From Streptomyces sp. SM11 (GTDB taxonomy: Bacteria > Actinomycetota > Actinomycetes > Streptomycetales > Streptomycetaceae), in the NCBI RefSeq assembly GCF_002910905.1, contig NZ_NEUE01000252.1, forward strand, positions 29,498 to 93,497: a stretch of DNA of 64,000 bases, given 5' to 3'. Positions 8,469 to 15,871 of the stretch are shown in pieces; position 1 is the stretch's first letter, and every line of letters starts with the position of its first letter. A program made the position numbers and the translations under genes. The notes under the pieces were generated by a model. It made no database searches, was not told where the DNA came from, and saw nothing but the letters and a program-made list of their open reading frames with translations.

Positions 8469-9466
8469 AGGGTGCCTTTCTCCAGTAGATCGGCGAGAGC
8501 GTGGGTGATGGCCTCGCGGGTGAGGTCGATCCATGCCCATTGCCCGCCGGGGTTCACGTCGATCAGGTAGTGGGTGCCTGTGGTGTCGACGATGAGGTCG
8601 AGCGCGGCGTAGACGAGGCCGAGGCCGCGCAGCATGGCGCGTATGCCGTGGGCGACGTCGCGCGGGAGCTCGGCGGGTGTGTAGGCGAGTGTCGACGAGT
8701 CGCGGCGCCAGTCGAGGCGGGTGGGGCCTTCTGGTGCGTGGACGGCGACGGGAAAGAGCTGCCCGGCGACGGCGGTGACGCGCACCTCGTACGCCTTGTC
8801 GGTGATCTCGCGCTGGAACAGGTGGGCGGTGAGCCCGATGCGCGGGTCGCCGAACTGTTCGGGCGGGACGCGACGGGTGTAGAGCTGCCCGCGCTTGCCG
8901 TCCTCGGTGTGGACGATGCTGCCGAACACCTTGGTCACGATGCGCCCGCCGCACTTGGCGGCGAACGGGGCGACAGCACCCGGGTCGTTCGTGATCAGCG
9001 TCTCCGGAACGCAGAGCCCGGCCTCGGCCGCTACGGCGAGCTGTGCCGGCTTCGTGCAGTCGGCGTTCCGCTCCGGGCGGTTGACCCACAGCACGTCGGG
9101 GAGCGAGCCGAGCACACCCGGGAGCGCGCCCTTGGCCTGCGACGCGGCGAAGCGTCGTTCGGGGTCGCTCATGGTGTCGGGGAAGGAGTACGAGGTGGGC
9201 TTGCGCCACCACACCGATCGGACCTCGGACAGGTCGACGCCGCGCAGCTGGTCGTACACCCGCCCGTCCCATCGCCCCTCGGGCCGTAACTCGGCGGTGA
9301 GCGTCGACCGGCTGGGGAAGTCGGCCAGGTCCGTACGCCAGAACGGCACGCCGCGCTCGCCCAGCTCACGCAACACGAAGTCGGCGGTGGGGTCGAGTGC
9401 GTAGGTGATGACGAGCACACGCGGCGCCACAGCGCCGCGCGTGCTCTGCCCATGGGTGGGGGCCAT
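8465..9466 (-). CDS. tgmB: ATP-grasp peptide maturase (graspetide ligase)
   Basis: A 333-residue ATP-grasp ligase. The N-terminal block APRVLVITYALDPTADFVL resembles the pre-ATP-grasp domain of the MvdD/TgmB group; VRSVWWRKPTSYSFP is typical of these peptide maturases; KVFGSIVHTEDG supplies nucleotide-binding residues; and the C-terminal LIDVNPGGQWAWID (Asp303, Asn305) is the metal-binding and GQW signature. Such enzymes link Ser/Thr hydroxyls or Lys amines to Asp/Glu carboxylates in a precursor peptide. The ATG at 9466 overlaps the precursor stop (TGATG) and the end overlaps tgmC, so precursor, ligase and methyltransferase are translationally coupled. Confidence 0.92.
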   Translation of the reverse strand: MAPTHGQSTRGAVAPRVLVITYALDPTADFVLRELGERGVPFWRTDLADFPSRSTLTAELRPEGRWDGRVYDQLRGVDLSEVRSVWWRKPTSYSFPDTMSDPERRFAASQAKGALPGVLGSLPDVLWVNRPERNADCTKPAQLAVAAEAGLCVPETLITNDPGAVAPFAAKCGGRIVTKVFGSIVHTEDGKRGQLYTRRVPPEQFGDPRIGLTAHLFQREITDKAYEVRVTAVAGQLFPVAVHAPEGPTRLDWRRDSSTLAYTPAELPRDVAHGIRAMLRGLGLVYAALDLIVDTTGTHYLIDVNPGGQWAWIDLTREAITHALADLLEKGTL

Positions 9467-9741
9467 CAGTCGTCGTTCTGGTCGGTGTCGATGGCGATGG
9501 CGTCCCTGCCGTCCGACTCGGTGTTGCACGACGTACCGGCCATTGCCTCGATGTAGATGGCGATTGCGCCTTCGACAAGCGAGAGCTGCGAGTCCGGATC
9601 GACCGAGACCGCGGGCTGCCGGCCAGCGGTGACGGGGGTGGTCAGGGCGTCCAGTCCGAAGGGCCGGGTGGCCAGAGGGCCGGCGGGCTGGGAGCGGGTC
9701 ACGTGCGAGAGGGTCGGGACGCGTTCAACGAGTACGGACAT
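9466..9741 (-). CDS. tgmA: Graspetide precursor peptide (ATP-grasp target RiPP)
   Basis: A 91-residue peptide immediately before tgmB. The leader holds RPFGLDAL (26-33), the conserved R-P-(F/W)-G-L motif of putative ATP-grasp-target RiPPs. The C-terminal part (about 66-91) is rich in hydroxyl and acidic residues: Thr70, Ser71, Thr74, Ser76, then Asp77-Gly78, Asp80, Asp85, Asp87, Asp90 and Asp91. These could form omega-ester links, and Asp77-Gly78 is a chemically favoured aspartimide site. Two similar hydrophobic-acidic blocks occur (GAIAIYIE at 58-65, DAIAIDTD at 80-87). The ATG at 9741, eight bases after GAAAGG, overlaps the previous gene's stop (TGATG); a GTG lies one codon earlier. Confidence 0.88.
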   Translation of the reverse strand: MSVLVERVPTLSHVTRSQPAGPLATRPFGLDALTTPVTAGRQPAVSVDPDSQLSLVEGAIAIYIEAMAGTSCNTESDGRDAIAIDTDQNDD

Positions 9742-10301
9742 CACTGTCGCCTTTCACTGGGGCCGATGGTGCTAGGAGTTGTGCGGTGATCCCCGTCCGA
9801 CCGCCCGAGGGCGGTGGGACGGAAGCTCTGAGGAGGGGCGGCGCGGGTCTTGCCGAGGCGGAGCCGCCCTTGCAGCGCACGCTCGGTCACATACGCGTCG
9901 ACGAATTCGAGCGACGAGCTGACCGGGAGCGGGTCCGGACCGACTACGACGGTGACGGTTCCCCCGTCACAGACGAAGCGCACCCAGTCGCCGCCGATGG
10001 GCACATGGAGCAGGTAGTCGCAGCCGTCGAGCCGCAGCAGCACGTCCGACTCCTGATGCATGAAGAGCCGCGAACCGATGTCGGGCAGGAGCACGGTCGG
10101 CTCTGCCAGGGTGAGAGCGTCGGCGAGGCCCCGCATCCGCGCCTCGACCATCTGCGGTGACTCACCAGGGCGGAGACCGGGCGGGTGCGCGATCAGCAGG
10201 AAGGCGAGGTGACCGACCTTCGTGGGATCGATCCAGAACCATGCGGCCACCGAGGCGAGCAGTCCAGCACTCGGCGCGATCGTGGCGGGCCGCGTCAGCA
10301 T
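9741..10301 (-). CDS. Unknown protein coupled to the graspetide precursor
   Basis: A 186-residue protein that I do not recognise. It is mostly alpha/beta in appearance, with a hydrophobic stretch near residues 10-35 (LLASVAAWFWI, LAFLLIA) that could be one buried or membrane-associated helix. The C-terminal 40 residues are basic and low-complexity. ATG 10301 has GGGAG seven bases upstream and overlaps the HATPase gene by 7 bp; its stop overlaps the precursor start (TGATG). The conserved-looking coupling suggests it serves the graspetide system, for example in regulation or leader handling, but the sequence itself gives no activity. Confidence 0.7.
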   Translation of the reverse strand: MLTRPATIAPSAGLLASVAAWFWIDPTKVGHLAFLLIAHPPGLRPGESPQMVEARMRGLADALTLAEPTVLLPDIGSRLFMHQESDVLLRLDGCDYLLHVPIGGDWVRFVCDGGTVTVVVGPDPLPVSSSLEFVDAYVTERALQGRLRLGKTRAAPPQSFRPTALGRSDGDHRTTPSTIGPSERRQ

Positions 10302-10717
10302 GGGATCGCTCCCGCCGCTGATTTGTGCCGGGTCTCGATCTTGAACTCGGTCCATACGGTCTTGCCGCTCGGAACGCGCGGCTGCACCCCCCATCCGTCG
10401 GCGAGGGCATCCACGAGTAACAGCCCTCGTCCGGACACGTCCTCGGCATCCGGGCAGTTGATGTGGGGAAGGCGACCGGACTGGTCATGGACCTCGACGC
10501 GCAGGCGGCCGTCGATGAGGGATGCCGCGACGAGGAAGTACCCACCTTGCGGGACCGCGTGCCGAATCGCGTTCGTCGCGAGTTCCGAGAGGCAGAGCAG
10601 AGCGTCGTCGGAACGGTCGATGATGTCCCACTCGCTCAGCACATGGCGTAAGAATGAACGCGCCTCGGGCACTGCGGCATCGGCTCGGGAGAACCTGCGC
10701 TCCGCTGGTCTTGGCAT
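10295..10717 (-). CDS. HATPase_c-type ATP-binding protein (RsbW/anti-sigma kinase-like)
   Basis: A 140-residue Bergerat-fold ATPase. The N-box LCLSELATNAIRHA, the G1-like VEVHDQSG and the G2-like SGRGLLLVDALAD are all present. This short single-domain form is very common in Streptomyces, where it resembles the anti-sigma kinase RsbW/SpoIIAB. It overlaps the following unknown gene by 7 bp and so heads the graspetide transcript. Opposite it, about 140 bp away, lies an XRE-TPR regulator; pairs of this kind often occur as accessory regulatory modules. A role in regulating the cluster is inferred. Confidence 0.85.
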   Translation of the reverse strand: MPRPAERRFSRADAAVPEARSFLRHVLSEWDIIDRSDDALLCLSELATNAIRHAVPQGGYFLVAASLIDGRLRVEVHDQSGRLPHINCPDAEDVSGRGLLLVDALADGWGVQPRVPSGKTVWTEFKIETRHKSAAGAIPC

Positions 10718-10795
10718 ATGAGTGCAACTCCCTTGCCTGCACGGTTGGTTCGTTCATCCAGGCAACCCCCAAGGCGCGTCCGGGGGTACCGTCAG

Positions 10796-10815
10796 AAGGG
10801 GTGGCAAGGGGTGGC
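10796..10815. promoter_or_regulatory. 10-bp direct repeat in the divergent promoter region
   Basis: AAGGGGTGGC occurs twice head to tail with a 10-bp period, one helical turn, between the HATPase gene and the divergent XRE-TPR regulator. This spacing suits side-by-side binding of a regulator on one DNA face. The protein that binds is not known. Confidence 0.4.
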
Positions 10816-10855
10816 ACTTGAACTACCGGCCGCGGCGAAGGGGTAGGAACTCAAT

Positions 10856-12208
10856 ATGACGTCACCGAACACGAATTTCGCACGGTGGCTTGAGCGGTCG
10901 GGTATGAGCAACAAGGAGTTGGCCCGCCGCGTCAAAGCCGCAGCTCAGGTATGGGGTCAGCCGCACATTCAGACGGACGCCACGGCGGTGAGGCGCTGGC
11001 TGGCCGGCCTTCAGCCACGTTCTCCGGTGCCAGAGGTCATCGCCGACGTGATCTCGGCGAGCGTCGGATTTCGGGTCACAGCATACGACCTTGGCTTCGC
11101 CGAGGGCGGCACCGCAGATCGGTCGCTCGCCTACAACTCCTCTTTCGCCGTTACGGTGGAAGCCGTTGCCGACTTGGGGAGAGCGGACGTGGATCGTCGA
11201 AAGTTCCTGGCAGCGGCACCTTTCGCCGCAGTCGCAGCCGTTGGGCCCTCGCGCGACTGGCTGCTCAACACTATTGATCAGCACCCGGATCCCGGCCCGC
11301 GCGTACGCTTTGAAGACGTCACCGCGGTGAAGAACATGTTCGGCGAGTTCCAGAAAATGGACGTACTCCAGGGCGGCGGCTCGGGCCGTCTCATCCTCGC
11401 CGAGTACATGAACCAGCACGTCTACCCGCTGCTGCGCCGAACGCATTCGGACGAGGTGCGGCGGGCGCTGTGCGAAGCGGCGGCCGAGCAGACGTATCTC
11501 CTCGGATGGATGGCGTACGACACCGGAGAACATGGCACGGCCCAGCGGTACTTGATCCAGTCGCTACGCCTGGCGGAGGAGTCGAAGAACGCGGCGCTCG
11601 GCGCTCACGTCCTCGCGGGTATGGCCGACCAGGCGACACTGCTCGGCGACCCGGCGGAGGGCCGGCGGCTTGCCCAGGCCGGCCGCGCCGGGCTGGGCAA
11701 GAACACCTCCCCCGCATGCCTCGCCGATCTATGGGCCCTGGAGGCTCGTGCGCTGGCGAAGCTCGGTGACAAGTCCGACGCGGCTCGGGCTGTGACGCGG
11801 TCCGAGACGGCGTACGGCCGCGTACGGCTGGAGGACGAGCAGGAGTGGGCGGCGTTCATCGACCCCGCGTACCTCCATGGCGAGCACGCGAACACCTTCC
11901 GGGACCTCGGGCAGGCCGAGAGGGCCGAGCGGCACGCGCGCCAGTCGATCGACCACGCCCGCAAGCAGCGTCGCGCCCGCCGGGGTGCCATGTCGCAGGC
12001 CGCACTCGCTGTATCCCACTTGCAGCGGCGTGACCTTGAGGCGGCCCACTCCGCAGGGCTGCGGACACTCTCGCTGTCGCGGCAGGTCAAGAGTTCGCGG
12101 TGCGTCGAGGCCGTGCAGGACTTGCAGCGACGTATGGAGCCGTTCGGGACGCATCGCCTGGTGGCCGACTTCAACGAACGGGCGCGCGAGCTGGTCGCCG
12201 CAGCGTAA
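10856..12208 (+). CDS. XRE family regulator with TPR-like sensor region
   Basis: A 450-residue protein with an N-terminal Cro/C1-type helix-turn-helix (FARWLERSGMSNKELARRV, ending near residue 75) and, after a hydrophobic DRRKFLAAAPFAAVAAVG segment near 120-137, a long TPR-like helical region. The DRRKFL-Ala stretch resembles a twin-arginine-type or membrane-proximal segment that is typical of this Streptomyces regulator family. It is divergent from the HATPase-tgm genes and is their most likely local regulator, possibly responding to a peptide. The ATG is preceded by TAGGAA at good spacing. A GC-rich terminator follows the stop. Confidence 0.88.
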   Translation: MTSPNTNFARWLERSGMSNKELARRVKAAAQVWGQPHIQTDATAVRRWLAGLQPRSPVPEVIADVISASVGFRVTAYDLGFAEGGTADRSLAYNSSFAVTVEAVADLGRADVDRRKFLAAAPFAAVAAVGPSRDWLLNTIDQHPDPGPRVRFEDVTAVKNMFGEFQKMDVLQGGGSGRLILAEYMNQHVYPLLRRTHSDEVRRALCEAAAEQTYLLGWMAYDTGEHGTAQRYLIQSLRLAEESKNAALGAHVLAGMADQATLLGDPAEGRRLAQAGRAGLGKNTSPACLADLWALEARALAKLGDKSDAARAVTRSETAYGRVRLEDEQEWAAFIDPAYLHGEHANTFRDLGQAERAERHARQSIDHARKQRRARRGAMSQAALAVSHLQRRDLEAAHSAGLRTLSLSRQVKSSRCVEAVQDLQRRMEPFGTHRLVADFNERARELVAAA

Positions 12209-12230
12209 CGACCGCACCTCAACGACAAAG

Positions 12231-12264
12231 GCGCCCCGCCTCGGCATCAGCCGAGGTGGGGCGC
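12231..12264. terminator. Bidirectional hairpin between the XRE-TPR gene and the vsr remnant
   Basis: Fifteen bases (12231-12245) pair with 12250-12264 around the loop ATCA with a single G-T mismatch. It lies between two convergent genes 62 bp apart, where it can end both transcripts. Confidence 0.7.
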
Positions 12265-12270
12265 GGTGCG

Positions 12271-12774
12271 TTACGACTCTCCGAGCCGGGATCTGACGAT
12301 GCCGCTGATCCTGTCGGCGGCCGCTTCGGGATCTTCGTGTTCCCAAACGCGCACGACGGCCCAGCCTTGCGCGCTGAGGGACGCGTTCGTGTCGGCGTCA
12401 CGGGCCCGGTTTCCCGCGATCTTCTCCTGCCAGAACTCGCCTCGCTTGGTAGCGGGTCGGTGGTGCTCGGGGCAGCCGTGCCAGTAGCAGCCGTCGACGA
12501 ACACGGCCACGCGGGCCTTGGTGAACACGACGTCGGCCGTTCGCCTGAGCTCATGCACAGGCCTCACCGACACCCGGTATCGAAGCCCGTTGCGATGAAG
12601 GGCGGAGCGCAGGAGCAGCGGATCACCCGCAGATGGTGCCCCAGCACGTACGCCTCGGTAGCGGTACGCGCCGCCTGCCTGCGCGCTTCCCGCTCGGCGT
12701 CATTCGCCTCCGGGGCGCCCGCGCGCATCCGCTGTCTCACCTCGGCCCAGCTGCTCTGCCCGCTCAACGCAATC
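12271..12774 (-). pseudogene. Broken Vsr-type very-short-patch-repair endonuclease
   Basis: The C-terminal frame (12271 to about 12640) reads ALHRNGLRYRV...TADVVFTKARVAVFVDGCYW, HGCPEHH and VVRVWEHEDP, the conserved Vsr core including the catalytic Asp, the zinc-binding HGCPEH segment and the C-terminal WEHE block. The expected N-terminal block (SSWAEVRQRMR) is found just upstream at about 12730-12774 but in another reading frame, and the linking sequence does not align with Vsr. No in-frame start exists before a stop at 12700-12702 except a GTG inside the conserved region. It therefore looks frameshifted or deleted. Intact Vsr repairs T:G mismatches left by cytosine-5 methylation, usually beside a methylase; none is present here. 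Confidence 0.7.
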
Positions 12775-12793
12775 GGCCTCCCGCCCGTTCCGC

Positions 12794-13453
12794 CTACTTC
12801 ACCTGGCGCAGGCCCAGCGGGGCCGCGATCTCCTGGAGCATCACGCGGCCCGCTTCCTCGGCGAGGTCCTCCTCGCCCGGGTCCTGGTCGGTGTCCAGGC
12901 CGTCCAGCTCCTCCAGGGGCTGGCCGAGGCGGATGTGGGCGACCAGGGACTGGAGGGCGCGGAGGGTGGCGGAGGCGGTGGAGCCCCAGTTGGAGAAGTA
13001 CGAGAACTGCCACCACCACAGCGCCTCGGCGGTGCGCTCGGCGTCGTAGTGCGCGAGGCCGTGGCCGAGGTCGGTGACGAGGTCGGCCAGGTCGTCGGAG
13101 ATCCGGTGCGGGACCGGGGCCTTGCGGGGCTCGTACGGGTCGAAGACCTCGGAGTAGACGTCGATCGGCTCCAGGAGCACCGCGAACCGCTCGCGCAGGC
13201 CGTCCGCGTCCGGCTCGGGGCCGAGGTCCGGTTCGTACCGCTCGTCGGGCAGGACGTCCTCGTACGCGCCGAGGCGGCCGCCCGCGAGCAGGAGCTGCGA
13301 GACCTGGAGGAGCAGGACCGGGACGGCCTCTTCCGGCTCGTCGACCTTGGACACCTCGGTGACCGCGACGATGAACGTCTTGATCTGGTCCGCGATCTGG
13401 ACGGCGAAGTCGTCCGGGTCCTGCGTGACGGAGTTCAGCGTGGCGTCAGACAT
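12794..13453 (-). CDS. DUF5063 domain protein
   Basis: A 219-residue acidic, soluble, mostly helical protein conserved beside recR in Streptomyces. Recognisable DUF5063 elements include DFAVQIADQIKTFIVAVTEV at the N-terminus, the LGAYEDVLPDERYEPDLGP region, and a Trp-rich block ALWWWQFSYFSNWGS near 165. No catalytic motif is apparent and the function is unknown. It follows recR on the same strand with a 95-bp gap, so it may be part of the ybaB-recR transcript. The sequence contains no membrane segment. Confidence 0.85.
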   Translation of the reverse strand: MSDATLNSVTQDPDDFAVQIADQIKTFIVAVTEVSKVDEPEEAVPVLLLQVSQLLLAGGRLGAYEDVLPDERYEPDLGPEPDADGLRERFAVLLEPIDVYSEVFDPYEPRKAPVPHRISDDLADLVTDLGHGLAHYDAERTAEALWWWQFSYFSNWGSTASATLRALQSLVAHIRLGQPLEELDGLDTDQDPGEEDLAEEAGRVMLQEIAAPLGLRQVK

Positions 13454-13548
13454 CGAGGGGACCTCCCGTGGGCGCGGTCACAAACGGTGAAGCGGACGGC
13501 GAAGCGGACGGCAGTACGTGCGGGGGCCGAGGAGGTACGGCGGTGGGG

Positions 13549-14148
13549 TCAGACATCCAGCAGCCGCCTCCCCTCGAAGGCGCGGCCCAGGGTGACCTCG
13601 TCGGCGTACTCCAGGTCGCCGCCGACCGGCAGGCCGCTGGCCAGCCGGGTCACCCTGAGGCCCATCGGCTTGACCATCCGCGCCAGGTACGTCGCGGTGG
13701 CCTCGCCCTCCAGATTGGGGTCGGTCGCGAGGATCAGCTCCGTGATGGAGCCGTCCGCGAGCCGCGCCAGCAGCTCACGGATGCGCAGGTCGTCCGGCCC
13801 GACGCCCTCGATGGGACTGATCGCCCCGCCCAGGACGTGGTAGCGGCCGCGGAACTCCCGCGTCCGCTCGATCGCGACGACGTCCTTGGGCTCCTCGACC
13901 ACGCAGATGACGCTCCGGTCGCGGCGCGCGTCCCGGCAGATCCCGCACTGCTCCTGCTGCGCGACATTGCCGCACACGGTGCAGAACCGGACCTTGTCCT
14001 TGACCTCCAGGAGGGAGTGCGCGAGCCGGCGTACGTCCGTGGGCTCGGCCTGCAGGATGTGGAAGGCGATCCGCTGCGCGCTCTTGGGACCGACGCCGGG
14101 CAGCCTGCCCAGTTCGTCGATGAGGTCCTGAACAACGCCTTCGTACAA
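13549..14148 (-). CDS. recR: Recombination mediator RecR
   Basis: A 199-residue protein that works with RecO (and RecF) to load RecA on SSB-coated gapped DNA. Features in order are the helix-hairpin-helix LGRLPGVGPKSAQRIAFHIL, a four-cysteine zinc finger (FCTVCGNV...CGICRD), and a Toprim domain (VICVVEEPKDVVAIERT, ATDPNLEGEATATYL). Length and start are standard. It sits downstream of the nucleoid protein gene ybaB, the usual bacterial recR neighbour. Confidence 0.97.
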   Translation of the reverse strand: MYEGVVQDLIDELGRLPGVGPKSAQRIAFHILQAEPTDVRRLAHSLLEVKDKVRFCTVCGNVAQQEQCGICRDARRDRSVICVVEEPKDVVAIERTREFRGRYHVLGGAISPIEGVGPDDLRIRELLARLADGSITELILATDPNLEGEATATYLARMVKPMGLRVTRLASGLPVGGDLEYADEVTLGRAFEGRRLLDV

Positions 14149-14231
14149 CGGAACGCCTTTCTTTGCTTCCTGCTCCGTACCGTAGTGGGTACGGGTCGGT
14201 ACCAGTAGGCCCCGCGAGCCTGCCTGTGGCC

Positions 14232-14277
14232 GGTCCGGTCAGAACGGTCCGGTCCAGAACGGTCCGGTCAGAACGGC
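14232..14277. repeat. Short tandem repeat across the ybaB stop codon
   Basis: The block CGGTCnAGAACGGTC recurs about three times with 14-16 bp spacing and runs across the ybaB stop at 14268. Each copy can repeat the last codons and stop of ybaB, so the repeat probably arose by slippage at the gene end. Confidence 0.6.
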
Positions 14278-14612
14278 AGGCCGGGGATGCCGCCTCCGCC
14301 GCCCAGGCCCTGTGCCAGCGGGCCGAGCTTCTCCTGCTGGAGCGCCTGCGCGTTCTCGCCGGCCGCCTGGACGGCCGCGACGACGAGGTCGGCGAGCGTC
14401 TCGGTGTCCTCCGGGTCCACCGCCTTCGGGTCGATCACCAGGGCGCGGAGCTCGCCGGAACCGGTCACGGTGGCCTTCACGAGACCACCGCCCGCCTGTC
14501 CCTCGACCTCGGTCCTGGCCAGTTCCTCCTGGGCCGCGGCGAGATCCTGCTGCATCTTCTGGGCCTGCTGGAGCAACTGCTGCATATTGGGCTGGCCACC
14601 ACCGGGAATCAC
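14268..14612 (-). CDS. YbaB/EbfC family nucleoid-associated protein
   Basis: A 114-residue DNA-binding protein of the YbaB/EbfC family: MQQLLQQAQKMQQDLAAAQE, then GGLVKATVTGSGELRALVID and AVQAAGENAQALQQEKLGP, with a glycine-rich tail. These dimers coat DNA with little sequence specificity. GTG 14612 was chosen because CAGGAG lies five bases before it; the ATG 15 bp upstream has no such support. It is upstream of recR, the arrangement found across bacteria. Confidence 0.93.
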   Translation of the reverse strand: MIPGGGQPNMQQLLQQAQKMQQDLAAAQEELARTEVEGQAGGGLVKATVTGSGELRALVIDPKAVDPEDTETLADLVVAAVQAAGENAQALQQEKLGPLAQGLGGGGGIPGLPF

Positions 14613-14983
14613 GGTCACTCCTGGCATTTCGACGACAAATGTTTCGGTAAGCCGAGCCTACGTGCTCCCCGGTCACCGCGCTCCACCCGCCGGGGACCAA
14701 CTCTTTCGGGTGAGATTCCGGAACCGGCGTGAGTGCTCCTATACCTGACCAGCGACCCCGCCCAGGCGGGAATCCCGCGATTTCGACCCCACGGCCCACC
14801 ATTCGGCGGTAGGAAGGGCATGCACATCGGCACACGAGCGTGCATGTGCGGTGACGCAGAGTTACCCCACGAGGGTCGTCGGTCGCGCGGACCGCCCCGC
14901 CCTCTCCGGGCCGGCCGGGTCGATCGGTCCCGGAAGAGCCCAACGCGTCCGTCCCGTCCGTCAGAGTGCAGAGGAGTGCCCCG
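14613..14983. other. Intergenic region between divergent ybaB and SLATT genes
   Basis: A 371-bp gap that must hold promoters for both genes. Apart from the bulged palindrome at 14822-14849 no clear promoter boxes or additional gene were recognised. Confidence 0.5.
14822..14849. promoter_or_regulatory. Bulged inverted repeat upstream of the SLATT gene
   Basis: GCACAT-CG-GCAC pairs with GTGC-ATGTGC around ACGAGC, ten base pairs with a two-base bulge. It could be an operator or an RNA hairpin in the leader of the SLATT gene about 135 bp downstream. Confidence 0.35.
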
Positions 14984-15784
14984 GTGAGTCAGCCGGAGAT
15001 GCAGCCCGAGGGGCCGCCCCGCAAGGAGTCCGATGCGGGATCCGGTGAGATCGGAGCCGAGCATTCCGACTCCGGTCCGGGCAGGGAACGCCCCGCCGGG
15101 CGCGATCTGACCGGGCGCCCGTTCCCGCTCGGCGACTGGGGCGAACCGGCCGAGCGGCTCGACGAGCTCTACCGCTGGGTCGAGACCGGCGCCCTGGACA
15201 CCGCCGACTGGTATCTGAACGACCGGATCTGGAAGCGCCGGGCCGCCAGGGCCCTGCGGACGGGTACCGCCGCCGGGGTGGTCGCCGGGGCCGCCCTGCC
15301 GCTGCTCGACCTGACCGGCGCGCTGAGCGGCTCGGCGGGCTGGGGCTATCTGTCGCTGCTGCTGGGTGCCGCCTGCATGGCCTGCGACCGGTACTTCGGC
15401 CTCACCTCCGGGTGGATAAGGAACCTCGCCACGGCCCAGGCCGTGCAGCGGCGGCTCCAGGTGCTCCAGTTCGACTGGGCCTCGGAGTGCGTACGGGAGA
15501 TGCTCGGGCCGACCGAGGGCACGGCCAGCGAGGCGGCCGAGCGGTGCCTGGGGGTGCTGCGGAGGTTCTCCGAGGACGTCACCGAGCTGGTGCGGTCGGA
15601 GACGGCGGACTGGATGGTGGAGTTCCGGGCCGGGCCCGCGCCGATGGGCATGCAGGCCCTGGCTTCGGGGAGCGCCGGGGGGCGGGGCGAGCCGGGGGCG
15701 GCGCCGGGGCGGTTCTCGATGCCGTCGGTGGCGGCCCGGCCGAACATGCCGCGGCAGCGGCCGCCGGAGTCGCCGCCGCGGTGA
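14984..15784 (+). CDS. SLATT domain two-helix membrane protein
   Basis: A 266-residue protein with a disordered N-terminus, an amphipathic region (ELYRWVETGALDTADWYL), two membrane helices at roughly 100-145 (AAGVVAGAALPLLDL and a second near GWGYLSLLLGAACMAC), and a helical C-terminal domain ending in a Pro/Gly-rich tail. This is the SLATT (SMODS and SLOG-associating 2TM effector) architecture; some SLATT proteins are predicted pore-forming effectors of nucleotide-signalling conflict systems. Here no SMODS or SLOG gene is adjacent, so that role is not supported by context. GTG 14984 was chosen for GAGGAG seven bases upstream. Confidence 0.75.
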   Translation: MSQPEMQPEGPPRKESDAGSGEIGAEHSDSGPGRERPAGRDLTGRPFPLGDWGEPAERLDELYRWVETGALDTADWYLNDRIWKRRAARALRTGTAAGVVAGAALPLLDLTGALSGSAGWGYLSLLLGAACMACDRYFGLTSGWIRNLATAQAVQRRLQVLQFDWASECVREMLGPTEGTASEAAERCLGVLRRFSEDVTELVRSETADWMVEFRAGPAPMGMQALASGSAGGRGEPGAAPGRFSMPSVAARPNMPRQRPPESPPR

Positions 15785-15823
15785 GGATTCCGGGGGCCGG
15801 GGGTGCGGGGTGAGCCTTCGGGG

Positions 15824-15868
15824 GCCGCCCCGGACCCCCGGTCCTCAATCGCCGGACGGGCTGGGTTC
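15824..15868. repeat. Dispersed intergenic element, copy 1
   Basis: Contains CCGGACCCCCGGTCCTCAAT followed by CGCCGGACGGGCTGGG. Related copies are at 20283-20315, 46297-46332 and 56437-56480. Here it lies between the convergent SLATT gene and the unknown gene at 15872, so it may act as a transcription end or a mobile palindromic unit. Confidence 0.7.
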
Positions 15869-15871
15869 GGC

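Noticed and set aside
7332..9272. A long frame read through tgmC into tgmB as one protein
   Set aside because: Only the part from GTG 8468 reads as methyltransferase; upstream it is a basic frame-shifted shadow of the ligase.
14239..14943. A 234-residue minus-strand frame across ybaB and its upstream region
   Set aside because: Arg/Gly-rich frameshifted shadow of ybaB with no supported start.
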